A stretch of DNA of 64,000 nt, from positions 4,862,801 through 4,926,800 of the forward strand of contig NZ_KK073768.1 in NCBI RefSeq assembly GCF_000582685.1. The letters run 5' to 3'. Positions 1 through 6,891 of the stretch are shown here, piece after piece (positions within the stretch are counted from its first letter, which is position 1; the number at the start of each line of letters is the position of its first letter). The position numbers and the translations under genes were made by a program. Source of the stretch: [Scytonema hofmanni] UTEX 2349. Lineage in GTDB: Bacteria; Cyanobacteriota; Cyanobacteriia; Cyanobacteriales; Nostocaceae. Below the pieces are notes generated by a model. It saw only the letters and a list, made by a program, of their open reading frames with translations, was not told the origin of the DNA and did no database searches.

Positions 1-108
1 ATATTAACTCATCACCGATGAATGCCAGTTTTCTCACTACGATAACTTATCTGTGCCCTTTAGTTGATGTATTTTACGCTTTAGTTACATATGTTTCATT
101 CAGGACTT

Positions 109-300
109 ATTGACATCCTCCTCGACCTTTAGGTACGAGGATTCCAAAGATCACTCTTTGGGCTTCCTCTTTCCGCGACTCAACTTACTTGAAGGAATTT
201 CTTCCGACATGCAGAGGCTGATGTCTCCAGAGGCGTTTAACGTTCCCGTGTGCCCCACGGTACGAAGTGCAAGTTCCAGTATGTTTCGAGCGGCATTCCA
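109..300 (-). ncRNA. putative reRNA/omegaRNA scaffold of TnpB
   Basis: In characterised TnpB systems the guide scaffold is the transcript of the tnpB 3' end plus the right end of the element, and the guide is the flanking DNA. Here the equivalent segment contains the 120-140 hairpin just before the right boundary. The guide would therefore be the bases below position 109 read on the minus strand. This is placed by analogy; the 5' limit is arbitrary. Confidence 0.35.
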
Positions 301-1353
301 GTCTGTGTCTAAAACTAACCCACACTGATGACATTTATGAGTTCTTTGACTCAAAGACTTCTTAATAACTTCCCCACACTTGGAACAGTTTTGGCTGGTG
401 TAGTGCGGTGGGACGGCAACCGTTGCCACCCCAAAAACCTTACCGAAATACTCCAACCAGTTTCGGAAAGCCGACCAAGCCGCGTCCGATATCGACTTAG
501 ACAGTTTCCTGTTTTTAACCATATTCCGCACCTGCAAGTCTTCGTAGGCAACCAAGTCGTTAGACTGGATGACGCATCTTGCCAACTTCACGGCAAAATC
601 TTTACGCTGCCTACTTACTTTGAGGTGCTTTCTGCTCAATCGGTTTCTGCTCTTGGCTCTGTTTTTCGAGCCTTTGGTAGTGCGAGAAAGCCTGCGACCA
701 AGACGGTTGAGAGCTTTTTCAGACTTTCTCAAATGACGTGGGTTTTCAACCGTCTTTCCATCCGAGTCAGTATAAAAGTGAGCCAACCCCACATCCAATC
801 CAATAGTTTTACCTGTTGGCTCTCTTTTTTCAACCCGTTCAACATCAAGGCAAAACTGAACGTAGTACCCGTCAGCACGACGAACAGCCCGAACTCGCTT
901 AATCTGCTTCAACTGGTAGAAATGCAGGTCGCGAGTTCCCCACATCTTGAAACTTCCAGCTTTAAAACCATCGGTGAAAGTAATGGTTCTTCTATCTTCC
1001 GAAAGCTTCCAGCCACAGGTCTTGTACTCTACAGAACCATGCGTTTGATGCTTCTTAAAACGTGGAAAACCCTTCTTCGCAGCTTTCTTCTTACAATTGT
1101 CGTAGAACCGAGCAATAGCCGACCAAGCACGTTCAGCAGAAGCTTGACGTGCCATAGAATTGAGTTTGTTAGCGAACGGAAATTCACGTTGGAGAACGAC
1201 GCAGTAGGCACTCAATTCATAGCGCCCAATATAAGGGTTATCCATCCAGTATCTAATGCAAGAATTGCGGATAAAACGCGCAGTACGAATGGCTTCATCA
1301 AGCTGTTCATACTGTTGTTTTGTTCCCTCAAGCTTTGCTTCAAATACCAACAT
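151..1353 (-). CDS. tnpB: TnpB RNA-guided endonuclease
   Basis: This 400-aa protein has the full TnpB layout. An N-terminal helix-turn-helix/wedge-like region is followed by a RuvC domain with Asp187 (GLDVGL), Glu271 (YEDL) and Asp351 (DTDWNAARN). A four-cysteine zinc ribbon (C323-x2-C326, C341-x2-C344) sits between the last two. All three catalytic acids are present, so it should be an active RNA-guided DNA nuclease of the family ancestral to Cas12. In the family, the guide RNA comes from the 3' end of the gene and the element's right end. The length fits the family and the frame is intact. No tnpA is nearby. The large opposite-strand frame over the same bases is a shadow of this gene. Confidence 0.93.
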   Translation of the reverse strand: MLVFEAKLEGTKQQYEQLDEAIRTARFIRNSCIRYWMDNPYIGRYELSAYCVVLQREFPFANKLNSMARQASAERAWSAIARFYDNCKKKAAKKGFPRFKKHQTHGSVEYKTCGWKLSEDRRTITFTDGFKAGSFKMWGTRDLHFYQLKQIKRVRAVRRADGYYVQFCLDVERVEKREPTGKTIGLDVGLAHFYTDSDGKTVENPRHLRKSEKALNRLGRRLSRTTKGSKNRAKSRNRLSRKHLKVSRQRKDFAVKLARCVIQSNDLVAYEDLQVRNMVKNRKLSKSISDAAWSAFRNWLEYFGKVFGVATVAVPPHYTSQNCSKCGEVIKKSLSQRTHKCHQCGLVLDTDWNAARNILELALRTVGHTGTLNASGDISLCMSEEIPSSKLSRGKRKPKE

Positions 1354-1486
1354 TTTACGCTGCCATGTCTGACATAAATAAGTTTAACACAAGCACAGAA
1401 TTAAGAAAAGTCGCCCTAGAAGGGCGAGGCTTTAGACCCAATCTTTCGGTAAAAAAGCGTTCATGGTGTGATAGGAGAAAATAAAA

Positions 1487-2674
1487 ATGTTAAGTCGCAA
1501 GCAAACTCCTCGTGTCGCAGAAAATCAGCAGTGCGACACTTATGCGTGGTTCTCGCAACGCGCTTGGGTGGAAATTGATTTAGGTGCTTTGTCTCACAAT
1601 GTACATCAGTTGCGAAGTTTGTTATCACCGCGTACTGAGTTAATGGCAGTGGTGAAAGCTGATGCTTATGGACATGGATCTGTAACAGTCGCTCAGACAG
1701 TATTACAATCTGGGGCAAGTTGGTTAGGAGTTGCTACAGTTCCAGAGGCAATTCAATTGCGCGAAGCTGGAATTAAAGCTCCGATTTTGATTTTAGGAGC
1801 AACCCATACATTAGAGCAAATTCACGCGATCGCTCATTGGAAACTTCAACCAACACTGTGCAACCCAAAGCAAGCACTAATATTTTCCGAAACTTTAGAA
1901 GCGATTAAGTTTACTGACTCCATCCCCGTACATATCAAGTTAGACACGGGAATGTCTAGATTAGGCACAAATTGGCAGCAAGCAGGTGAGTTTGTCCAGT
2001 TAGTGCAGCGGTTGCCTCATTTAGAAATAAAGAGCATTTATTCTCACTTGGCAACGGCAGATAGTCTCGACCTGCAAGTGATGATACAACAGCATCAACG
2101 ATTTGAGGAGGCGATCGCCCAAATTAAAGCTTTGGGTATAGAACCACCTTGTTTACACTTGGCAAATTCAGCCGCCACTCTTTGCGATCCGGCTTTGCAT
2201 TATGATATGGTGCGTGTGGGATTAGCTATATACGGACTTTCGCCAGCTGTTCACTTGCGATCGCGCCTTGACTTAAAGCCAGTTTTACAATTAAAAGCGC
2301 GAGTCACCCACATCAAAACCATCACTGCCGGTACTGGTGTCAGCTACGGTCATCAATTTATTGCCCCACAGGAAATGCGCCTTGCTGTCGTCGGCATTGG
2401 TTATGCTGATGGAGTTCCTCGAAATCTCTCCGGCAAAATGCAAGTATTAATTCAAGGCAGACGAGTGCCACAGATTGGTGCAATTACGATGGATCAATTA
2501 ATGCTCGATGTCAGTGCCATACCAAATATACAAGAAGGCGAAATAGTTACCTTACTTGGGCAAGAGGGAAAAGAAGAAATCTCTGCCGACGATTGGGCAG
2601 AACAATTAAACACCATTTCTTGGGAAATTCTCTGCGGATTCAAACATCGTCTGCCTCGTGTTGCTGTGATTTGA
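1487..2674 (+). CDS. alr: alanine racemase
   Basis: This 395-aa PLP enzyme interconverts L- and D-alanine for peptidoglycan synthesis in the cytoplasm. The N-terminal TIM-barrel motif AVVKADAYGHG supplies the PLP-binding Lys57. The second catalytic residue is the Tyr of GVSYGHQF (about residue 285), followed by the GIGYADG and GAITMDQLM motifs of the C-terminal beta domain. The ATG at 1487 follows an AGGAG ribosome site (about 1471-1475) at good spacing. The N-terminus is about 20 residues longer than minimal Alr proteins. The gene stands alone, followed directly by a heptamer repeat tract and tRNA-Leu. Confidence 0.96.
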   Translation: MLSRKQTPRVAENQQCDTYAWFSQRAWVEIDLGALSHNVHQLRSLLSPRTELMAVVKADAYGHGSVTVAQTVLQSGASWLGVATVPEAIQLREAGIKAPILILGATHTLEQIHAIAHWKLQPTLCNPKQALIFSETLEAIKFTDSIPVHIKLDTGMSRLGTNWQQAGEFVQLVQRLPHLEIKSIYSHLATADSLDLQVMIQQHQRFEEAIAQIKALGIEPPCLHLANSAATLCDPALHYDMVRVGLAIYGLSPAVHLRSRLDLKPVLQLKARVTHIKTITAGTGVSYGHQFIAPQEMRLAVVGIGYADGVPRNLSGKMQVLIQGRRVPQIGAITMDQLMLDVSAIPNIQEGEIVTLLGQEGKEEISADDWAEQLNTISWEILCGFKHRLPRVAVI

Positions 2675-2812
2675 TTGGGCATTGGGCATTGGGCATGGGG
2701 CATTGGGCATTGGGCATGGGGCATTGGGCATTGGGCATGGGGCATTGGGCATTGGGCATGGGGCATGGGGCATTGGGCATGGGGCATTGGGCATGGGGCA
2801 TGGGGCATTGGG
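2675..2812 (+). repeat. heptanucleotide STRR tract (TGGGCAT / GGGGCAT)
   Basis: About twenty tandem 7-bp units alternate between TGGGCAT and GGGGCAT, starting at the alr stop codon. Short tandemly repeated repetitive sequences of this type are a hallmark of heterocystous cyanobacteria. Because 7 is not a multiple of 3, the tract opens long frames on both strands; these are artefacts. Short pieces of the same unit occur at 42030-42050 and 42189-42210. Confidence 0.93.
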
Positions 2813-2883
2813 AATTCCTCCTTGTCCCAGTCCCGAATCCCTATTGCCACAGATAATTCGTTATGGTAATATAGGAAACTGAT

Positions 2884-2965
2884 GCGGATATGGCGAAATT
2901 GGCAGACGCGCTAGATTTAGGTTCTAGTTCCGAAAGGAGTGAAGGTTCAAGTCCTTTTATCCGCA
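2884..2965 (+). tRNA. tRNA-Leu (anticodon UAG)
   Basis: The acceptor stem GCGGATA (2884-2890) pairs with TATCCGC (2958-2964), followed by discriminator A2965; CCA is not encoded. The anticodon arm CTAGA-TTTAGGT-TCTAG has TAG in the anticodon position. A long variable arm gives the 82-nt length of a class II tRNA, and the T arm contains GGTTCAAGTCC. This gene is the target of the adjacent transposon: GGTT at 2944-2947 is the PAM and 2948-2964 is the protospacer. Insertion happened 47 bp beyond the gene, so the tRNA is intact. Confidence 0.97.
2944..2964 (+). other. PAM plus protospacer used for transposon homing
   Basis: GGTT (2944-2947) fits the NGTN PAM of type V-K systems. The next 17 bases (2948-2964) are identical to the spacer of the detached crRNA unit at 3171-3187, read on the minus strand. 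The transposon end starts 65 bp from the last PAM base, or 60 bp if the duplicated CGTAG is discounted. This matches the 60-66 bp spacing known for ShCAST. Confidence 0.93.
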
Positions 2966-3006
2966 CTATCAAAAATTTTTAGTTTATTAGACATCTCCAC
3001 AAAAGG

Positions 3007-3011
3007 CGTAG
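3007..3011. repeat. target-site duplication CGTAG (tRNA side)
   Basis: CGTAG lies directly before the TGTACA terminus at 3012 and recurs directly after the other terminus at 29729-29733. Five-base duplications are the norm for Tn7-like and type V-K transposition. Confidence 0.95.
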
Positions 3012-3126
3012 TGTACAGTGACAAATTATCTGTCGTCGGTGACAGATTAATGTCATTGTGACTATTTAATTGTCGTCGTGACCCATCAGCGTTGCTTAAT
3101 TAATTGATGACAAATTAAATGTCATC
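3012..3126. repeat. transposon end with TnsB-binding repeats (CRISPR-proximal end)
   Basis: The terminus TGTACAGTGACAAATTAT is followed by repeated units of the form GTGAC-AT-rich-TGTCGTC or TGTCATTG. Copies lie at 3012-3037, 3038-3058, 3058-3077 and 3106-3126. The first three are packed end to end and the fourth is about 28 bp further in. The other end has the same units at wider spacing, an asymmetry typical of Tn7-like elements that fixes insertion orientation. Confidence 0.88.
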
Positions 3127-3170
3127 AATATAATATGCTCTGCAATTATTATACAAAGCAATTAAAACAA

Positions 3171-3224
3171 GCGGATAAAAGGACTTGCTTTCAACCCACC
3201 CCTAAGTTTAATAGTTACTGAAAC
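3171..3224 (-). CRISPR. detached homing crRNA unit (degenerate repeat plus 17-nt tRNA-Leu spacer)
   Basis: Read on the minus strand, a degenerate repeat (3224-3188) keeps the 3' part GGGTGGGTTGAAAG of the array repeat, while its 5' part has diverged. It is followed by spacer CAAGTCCTTTTATCCGC (3187-3171), identical to tRNA-Leu bases 2948-2964. The unit lies 26 bp past the end of the regular array. Delocalised, privately mismatched repeats with short tRNA-matching spacers are known to guide homing of type V-K transposons. The short spacer and altered repeat would keep the unit from recombining with the array. Confidence 0.9.
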
Positions 3225-3250
3225 CCAAAACTAATCTCGGTTTAAAAGAT

Positions 3251-3867
3251 TTTGCAACCCACCTAGTACCTGGAAGGTTGTTGCCACTTCTTGTCTTTGT
3301 GGCGATCGTCTTCTGGTCGTTCTTTCAACCCACCTAGTACCTGGAAGGTTGTTGCCACGCGATCGCTTTGTCGAAAAAGACAAAGATAGCTTCTTTCAAC
3401 CCACCTAGTACCTGGAAGGTTGTTGCCACCTGCCGAAAAGCAGGGAGTGCGGGTTGCGGGAATCTTTCAACCCACCTAGTACCTGGAAGGTTGTTGCCAC
3501 TCGATTGTCGATTAACGAGCCATCGATATCGAAAAATCAACCTTTCAACCCACCTAGTACCTGGAAGGTTGTTGCCACCTGCAAAGGATGAAATAAAGAT
3601 GATCCCTTTGCACTTTCAACCCACCTAGTACCTGGAAGGTTGTTGCCACGTCCTTAAAACCGCTGTTGGGATGAAGCGAGAAATAGCTTTCAACCCACCT
3701 AGTACCTGGAAGGTTGTTGCCACGGGTTTGGAATATCCCTTGTTTTATATCCCAAGCCTTTCAACCCACCTAGTACCTGGAAGGTTGTTGCCACCCATTG
3801 ACTCGACTGCAATTAGATAAGGCAATAGCCCTTTCAACCCACCTAGTACCTGGAAGGTTGTTGCCAC
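3251..3867 (-). CRISPR. type V-K CRISPR array, 9 repeats and 8 spacers
   Basis: The 37-bp repeats start at 3251, 3322, 3393, 3464, 3542, 3613, 3687, 3758 and 3831. On the minus strand each begins GTGGCAACAACC and ends GGTGGGTTGAAAG, where it pairs with the tracrRNA. Spacers are 34, 34, 34, 41, 34, 37, 34 and 36 bp from left to right. The first repeat on the plus strand (3251-3287) is slightly degenerate at its outer edge, as expected for the leader-distal end. Direction is from 3867 down to 3251, the same as cas12k and the tracrRNA. I saw no match of these eight spacers elsewhere in the window. Confidence 0.97.
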
Positions 3868-4069
3868 CTACCCAGTTACAAAATGTTGTGAGCCAACCTT
3901 TCCAGATATCTTCAGCGCGGATGTTTCCCAATTTCTCATTTGAGCCTCAGTCTCAAGAATCATGCCTTGGTTAAAAAAAGATGAAATCAAGACGAGATAA
4001 GGTATTTGGAACTTGCGCGGATCTCTTAGAAATTTTGCCTTGATTTTAGTCCTTCAAATGAAGAATTGG

Positions 4070-4287
4070 GGAGGGTTCCCCCTTGATCGGGGGTGATTCA
4101 GTAGCCACTACAGCAGTACATCCGCGCCCTTATTGCTGGGAGCGCACCTATCCTGTCTATTGACAGCAGCATCAGGGTGAGCAGCTACCAGGGTCAGAAA
4201 GCAAGACTGTATTTATACAGTCAAACTAACCCTCATTTAACAAAATTCAGAGGCTGCAAGCAGCATGAATTGCGGCGCTATTAATAT
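4070..4287 (-). ncRNA. tracrRNA of the type V-K system
   Basis: The transcript lies between cas12k and the array. Read on the minus strand it begins near ATATTAATAGCGCCGC and contains several hairpins, for example GACTGTATAAATACAGTC and CTGTCAATAGACAG. It then reaches CCCCCGATCAAGGGGG and the anti-repeat AACCCTCC, which pairs with the GGTGGGTT end of the crRNA repeat. The sequence agrees with my memory of the ShCAST tracrRNA. A promoter would lie within or just after the 3' end of cas12k; TTAACA and TAATAG boxes 16 bp apart (about 4290-4326) are plausible. The natural 3' end may extend below 4070. The 200 bp between it and the array (3868-4069) show no gene. Confidence 0.92.
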
Positions 4288-4312
4288 TCTATTATCAAGG
4301 TTCAGATATTTG

Positions 4313-6232
4313 TTAACTTCGCCTAGTTAGGCGGAGATTGTAAGCAGAAAGTGCTAATTCCTTTGCTTTGTCGTGGGGACTACCTCGAATAGGTTGTTTT
4401 CCCTCCTCAATCACAATTCCTGTTTGAGCTGCTTTACTTTGAATGCTTTGAATTAATCTGCCGTAGCTCCACCGATGAACATTAACCCGGTACTGTTTGG
4501 CATATTTTTGCTGACCTTCAATATAACCGGGAAATTTTTGTTCTGCTATAGCTTGAATTTCACTTTGGACAACCTCCCGCATATCCCCTAACTTGGGCAA
4601 GACAATACTGCCAGCTTTGTAGGTTCTCGCTAACGCTACAATTGCTTTAGCTAATAATCTGTCTATATGTTGCCCTAACTCAGATGCTCCAAATTGATTG
4701 GGAGAGAAGTTTTTTTGTGCTTTGTGGCGTTCGTGAGATAGGTACTGCTGTTGTCGTCTCTGGCGATTTAGCAGTTCGTAATTGTCGCCAAGTAATTGTT
4801 TAATACTCCGGTAAGCCAAGACTTTGTTGGCGATCGCATCTACTACTGCTACTGTGGCAGGTTTTTCTAGTCCCAGGCTTACTCCAACCAAAATGTGTGA
4901 TTGACCTTGATAAAGGGGTTGGCTAGGACGCTCAAAGGAATTGTTTATTCGAGTAAGTGTTGATTGTTTACGTTGAATCAAAGCTTGCTGTGTATCGCTT
5001 AGATCGCTTTTCTTCTTCATGTTTGTGATGAATTTAGTAATTTCATCTGCTTTCTCTTGGCGAACGATTTCTGTTCCCTCCTCTGTCCACAAGCGATTGT
5101 CAACACAGCAGTAAAGGGTCAAGTGGTGAAGATTCCAAGGTTCCCCTTTACCCTCACCTTCAAGCCAAACTAGATGACCATTTCTGAGTGTGAACAAGCC
5201 GCTAGAATGCTGATTTTTGCTTTTGCGTTTAGTCTGTTGGTCTTCTAGGAAGCGTTGAAACCAGTGAAGTTGACGATTGCCGCAGTACACCTCAAAAATT
5301 AAATCGCTTAAGCCATTGAAGTGAACACACAGCCTACCCTTTTGATTCTTTGACCAAACCATATCCTCGTTGGTTTCAAAAACAAGGGGGAATGGGAGAG
5401 AACTTGATCGAGTTAACAGAATATCCTGCCAGCGTTTGGCTTGGGCGTTGTCTTCAGCAACAGTGGTTGTAGCAGTCAAGAGTGTCTCCAACCATTTAGC
5501 ATTGGTCAAATCTCGACCTTTAGGCATCCGACTTATTAACTTTTCGGTAAGCCTTTGAATTTGGATTTCAACTTGACGACGACGTTTAGCAAATTTTTCT
5601 GAATCTTCTTCTTTGTCAGTAAGTTTGCAGCCATTTTTTAACAGGTAGCTGATGGCGCTACGGCTCTTGATATCTTCCGTTTCTTGGTAAGCGTCAAATA
5701 ATGTCTTGGATAAACTACGCTTAGGGCTAGAAGATGAGGGTTTTTTCTCCTTTTTACCTTTTTTCCCTTTAGGTGAAGCGCTATCTGACTCAGATGCTGG
5801 CATAGCTATTGCCAAAATTTCAGCAGCTTTGACACGAATAGCCTCTAAAGTGTCACCACTAAGTTCTACTAATTCAGCATCGCTATTGAGCATTTCTAGC
5901 CAGCGCGTCTTTCCATCTAGCTGCTGTTGAAGCCGTTTCTGTATAGCCAGCCAGGACTTGTAGATGTAGTCCACAATATGAATTGCCGACATATATAAAC
6001 GGCTGGGCTGACCTGCAAAGCGAGGGTCAGTTTTGAGAGGTTGACATAACTGGCTCACAACGGTAGACGGGAGTTTACCCTTTTGTTGCCACTTCTCGAA
6101 GTCGGGGTGTTGACCTAACTGGCAAAGCAGTTCGTTAATTAACGGCGTGTTTAAATCTGCCATCAACTTCCAGAGTTGTTGGCGGTTTGATTCAAAGGAA
6201 ATAAGTCGAGCTTGAATAGTTATTTGACTCAT
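4313..6232 (-). CDS. cas12k: Cas12k, nuclease-dead RNA-guided effector
   Basis: This 639-aa protein binds the crRNA/tracrRNA pair and recruits the transposition proteins to the target; it does not cut DNA. It is much smaller than nuclease-active Cas12 proteins. In the C-terminal RuvC-like half, the expected catalytic Asp of the first motif is replaced: the segment reads GVSLGLEKPATV (about residue 450) where active enzymes have GVDLG or GIDxG. A basic, low-complexity linker (about residues 155-175, rich in Lys and Ser) follows the N-terminal part. Start ATG is at 6232. The 72-bp gap to the divergent MerR-type gene must hold both promoters. The sequence matches ShCas12k as I remember it. Confidence 0.97.
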   Translation of the reverse strand: MSQITIQARLISFESNRQQLWKLMADLNTPLINELLCQLGQHPDFEKWQQKGKLPSTVVSQLCQPLKTDPRFAGQPSRLYMSAIHIVDYIYKSWLAIQKRLQQQLDGKTRWLEMLNSDAELVELSGDTLEAIRVKAAEILAIAMPASESDSASPKGKKGKKEKKPSSSSPKRSLSKTLFDAYQETEDIKSRSAISYLLKNGCKLTDKEEDSEKFAKRRRQVEIQIQRLTEKLISRMPKGRDLTNAKWLETLLTATTTVAEDNAQAKRWQDILLTRSSSLPFPLVFETNEDMVWSKNQKGRLCVHFNGLSDLIFEVYCGNRQLHWFQRFLEDQQTKRKSKNQHSSGLFTLRNGHLVWLEGEGKGEPWNLHHLTLYCCVDNRLWTEEGTEIVRQEKADEITKFITNMKKKSDLSDTQQALIQRKQSTLTRINNSFERPSQPLYQGQSHILVGVSLGLEKPATVAVVDAIANKVLAYRSIKQLLGDNYELLNRQRRQQQYLSHERHKAQKNFSPNQFGASELGQHIDRLLAKAIVALARTYKAGSIVLPKLGDMREVVQSEIQAIAEQKFPGYIEGQQKYAKQYRVNVHRWSYGRLIQSIQSKAAQTGIVIEEGKQPIRGSPHDKAKELALSAYNLRLTRRS

Positions 6233-6245
6233 AAAAAAATAATAT

Positions 6246-6264
6246 CACATGAATACATAATGTG
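6246..6264. promoter_or_regulatory. candidate CvkR operator between cas12k and the repressor gene
   Basis: CACAT-9 nt-ATGTG forms a 19-bp dyad in the short divergent intergenic region, 14 bp upstream of the cas12k start. MerR-type regulators bind dyads of this size, and CvkR of Anabaena is known to repress cas12k from this position. The site is assigned from symmetry and context only. Confidence 0.55.
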
Positions 6265-6312
6265 CTTTTAAAAAATGTAAATTTAAAAAACTACTTCTGT
6301 AGGATGATTTCT

Positions 6313-6765
6313 ATGGAAGGAAAATTCTACACAAGCACAGAAGCGGCTCAAATCACTAATTGTTCGCGTCGTCAGCTACAGTATTGGCGCGATAAAGGTG
6401 TTGTCGTGCCAACAGTGAATACCACAGGTAAAGGTCGTAATGTTTATTACTCAATATCTGATCTATTGGTATTAACCGTGATGCATTATTTACTATCTGT
6501 TGGGTTGAGTTTTGAAGTTAGTCGGCAAACTTTGGTTATACTGCGACAAAAGGAGCCTTGGCTATTTGAGGAGTTTGTCCCTAAAGAAAAAATGAAGCGC
6601 TTGATGCTCTTGACTACTTGCTCTCTTGAACAGCCTTTAACACTAGCGGAATTTGATAAAGAGGCGGCGCTAGAAGCTCTTTGTCAAGGGCAGACTGTAA
6701 TTCCTTTTTGGTGCGATCGCATTCATCAACAATTAAGGGACAATCTCAAGAGCTTCAGTAGCTAA
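6313..6765 (+). CDS. cvkR: MerR-type repressor of the V-K CAST (CvkR-like)
   Basis: The protein has an N-terminal MerR-type winged helix: FYTSTEAAQITNCSRRQLQYW as recognition region, then the wing with GRNVYYSISDLLVL. A helical C-terminal part follows. It lacks a cysteine-rich metal site. Divergent genes of this type next to cas12k encode CvkR, which represses cas12k and limits transposition. I chose ATG 6313, which has AGGA at 6301-6304; the in-frame ATG at 6304 and the upstream start at 6262 would overlap the operator-like dyad. Size is about 150 aa. Confidence 0.88.
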   Translation: MEGKFYTSTEAAQITNCSRRQLQYWRDKGVVVPTVNTTGKGRNVYYSISDLLVLTVMHYLLSVGLSFEVSRQTLVILRQKEPWLFEEFVPKEKMKRLMLLTTCSLEQPLTLAEFDKEAALEALCQGQTVIPFWCDRIHQQLRDNLKSFSS

Positions 6766-6891
6766 TTTGACTTTGAATATATAGGTTTTGTGGTTGCTAC
6801 ATAGCACAATCCTAGTTTCACACTTAACAATAGGCAATACTGGAGTGTATAATTATACCAAAACTCTTCTTAACCGAAAGCCTACCCTTTT

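Larger units (their letters stand above)
109..1443 (-). mobile_element. solo tnpB element of the IS200/IS605 superfamily
   Basis: The unit contains only tnpB, with no tnpA transposase beside it. A subterminal hairpin lies upstream of tnpB (TCGCCCTAGAAGGGCGA, 1411-1427). A second hairpin lies after the stop codon (120-140), followed on the minus strand by GGATGTCAAT, which I take as the right boundary near 109. Subterminal palindromes instead of terminal inverted repeats are typical of this superfamily. Both ends resemble the short relic at 51209-51381, which supports the boundaries. The exact left cleavage point (about 1440-1444) is inferred. Mobilisation would need a TnpA supplied from elsewhere. 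Confidence 0.75.

Noticed and set aside
328..1377. 349-aa frame opposite tnpB
   Set aside because: It lies antisense to an intact TnpB with all catalytic motifs; its translation has no domain pattern.
2494..2869. Several frames made of MPHAPC/GHWALG-type repeats
   Set aside because: They are translations of the 7-bp STRR tract in all frames and contain nothing else.
4313..6232. Cas12k as an active DNA-cutting effector
   Set aside because: The first RuvC Asp is missing (GVSLG) and the protein sits in a complete CAST, so it is a binding-only guide protein.
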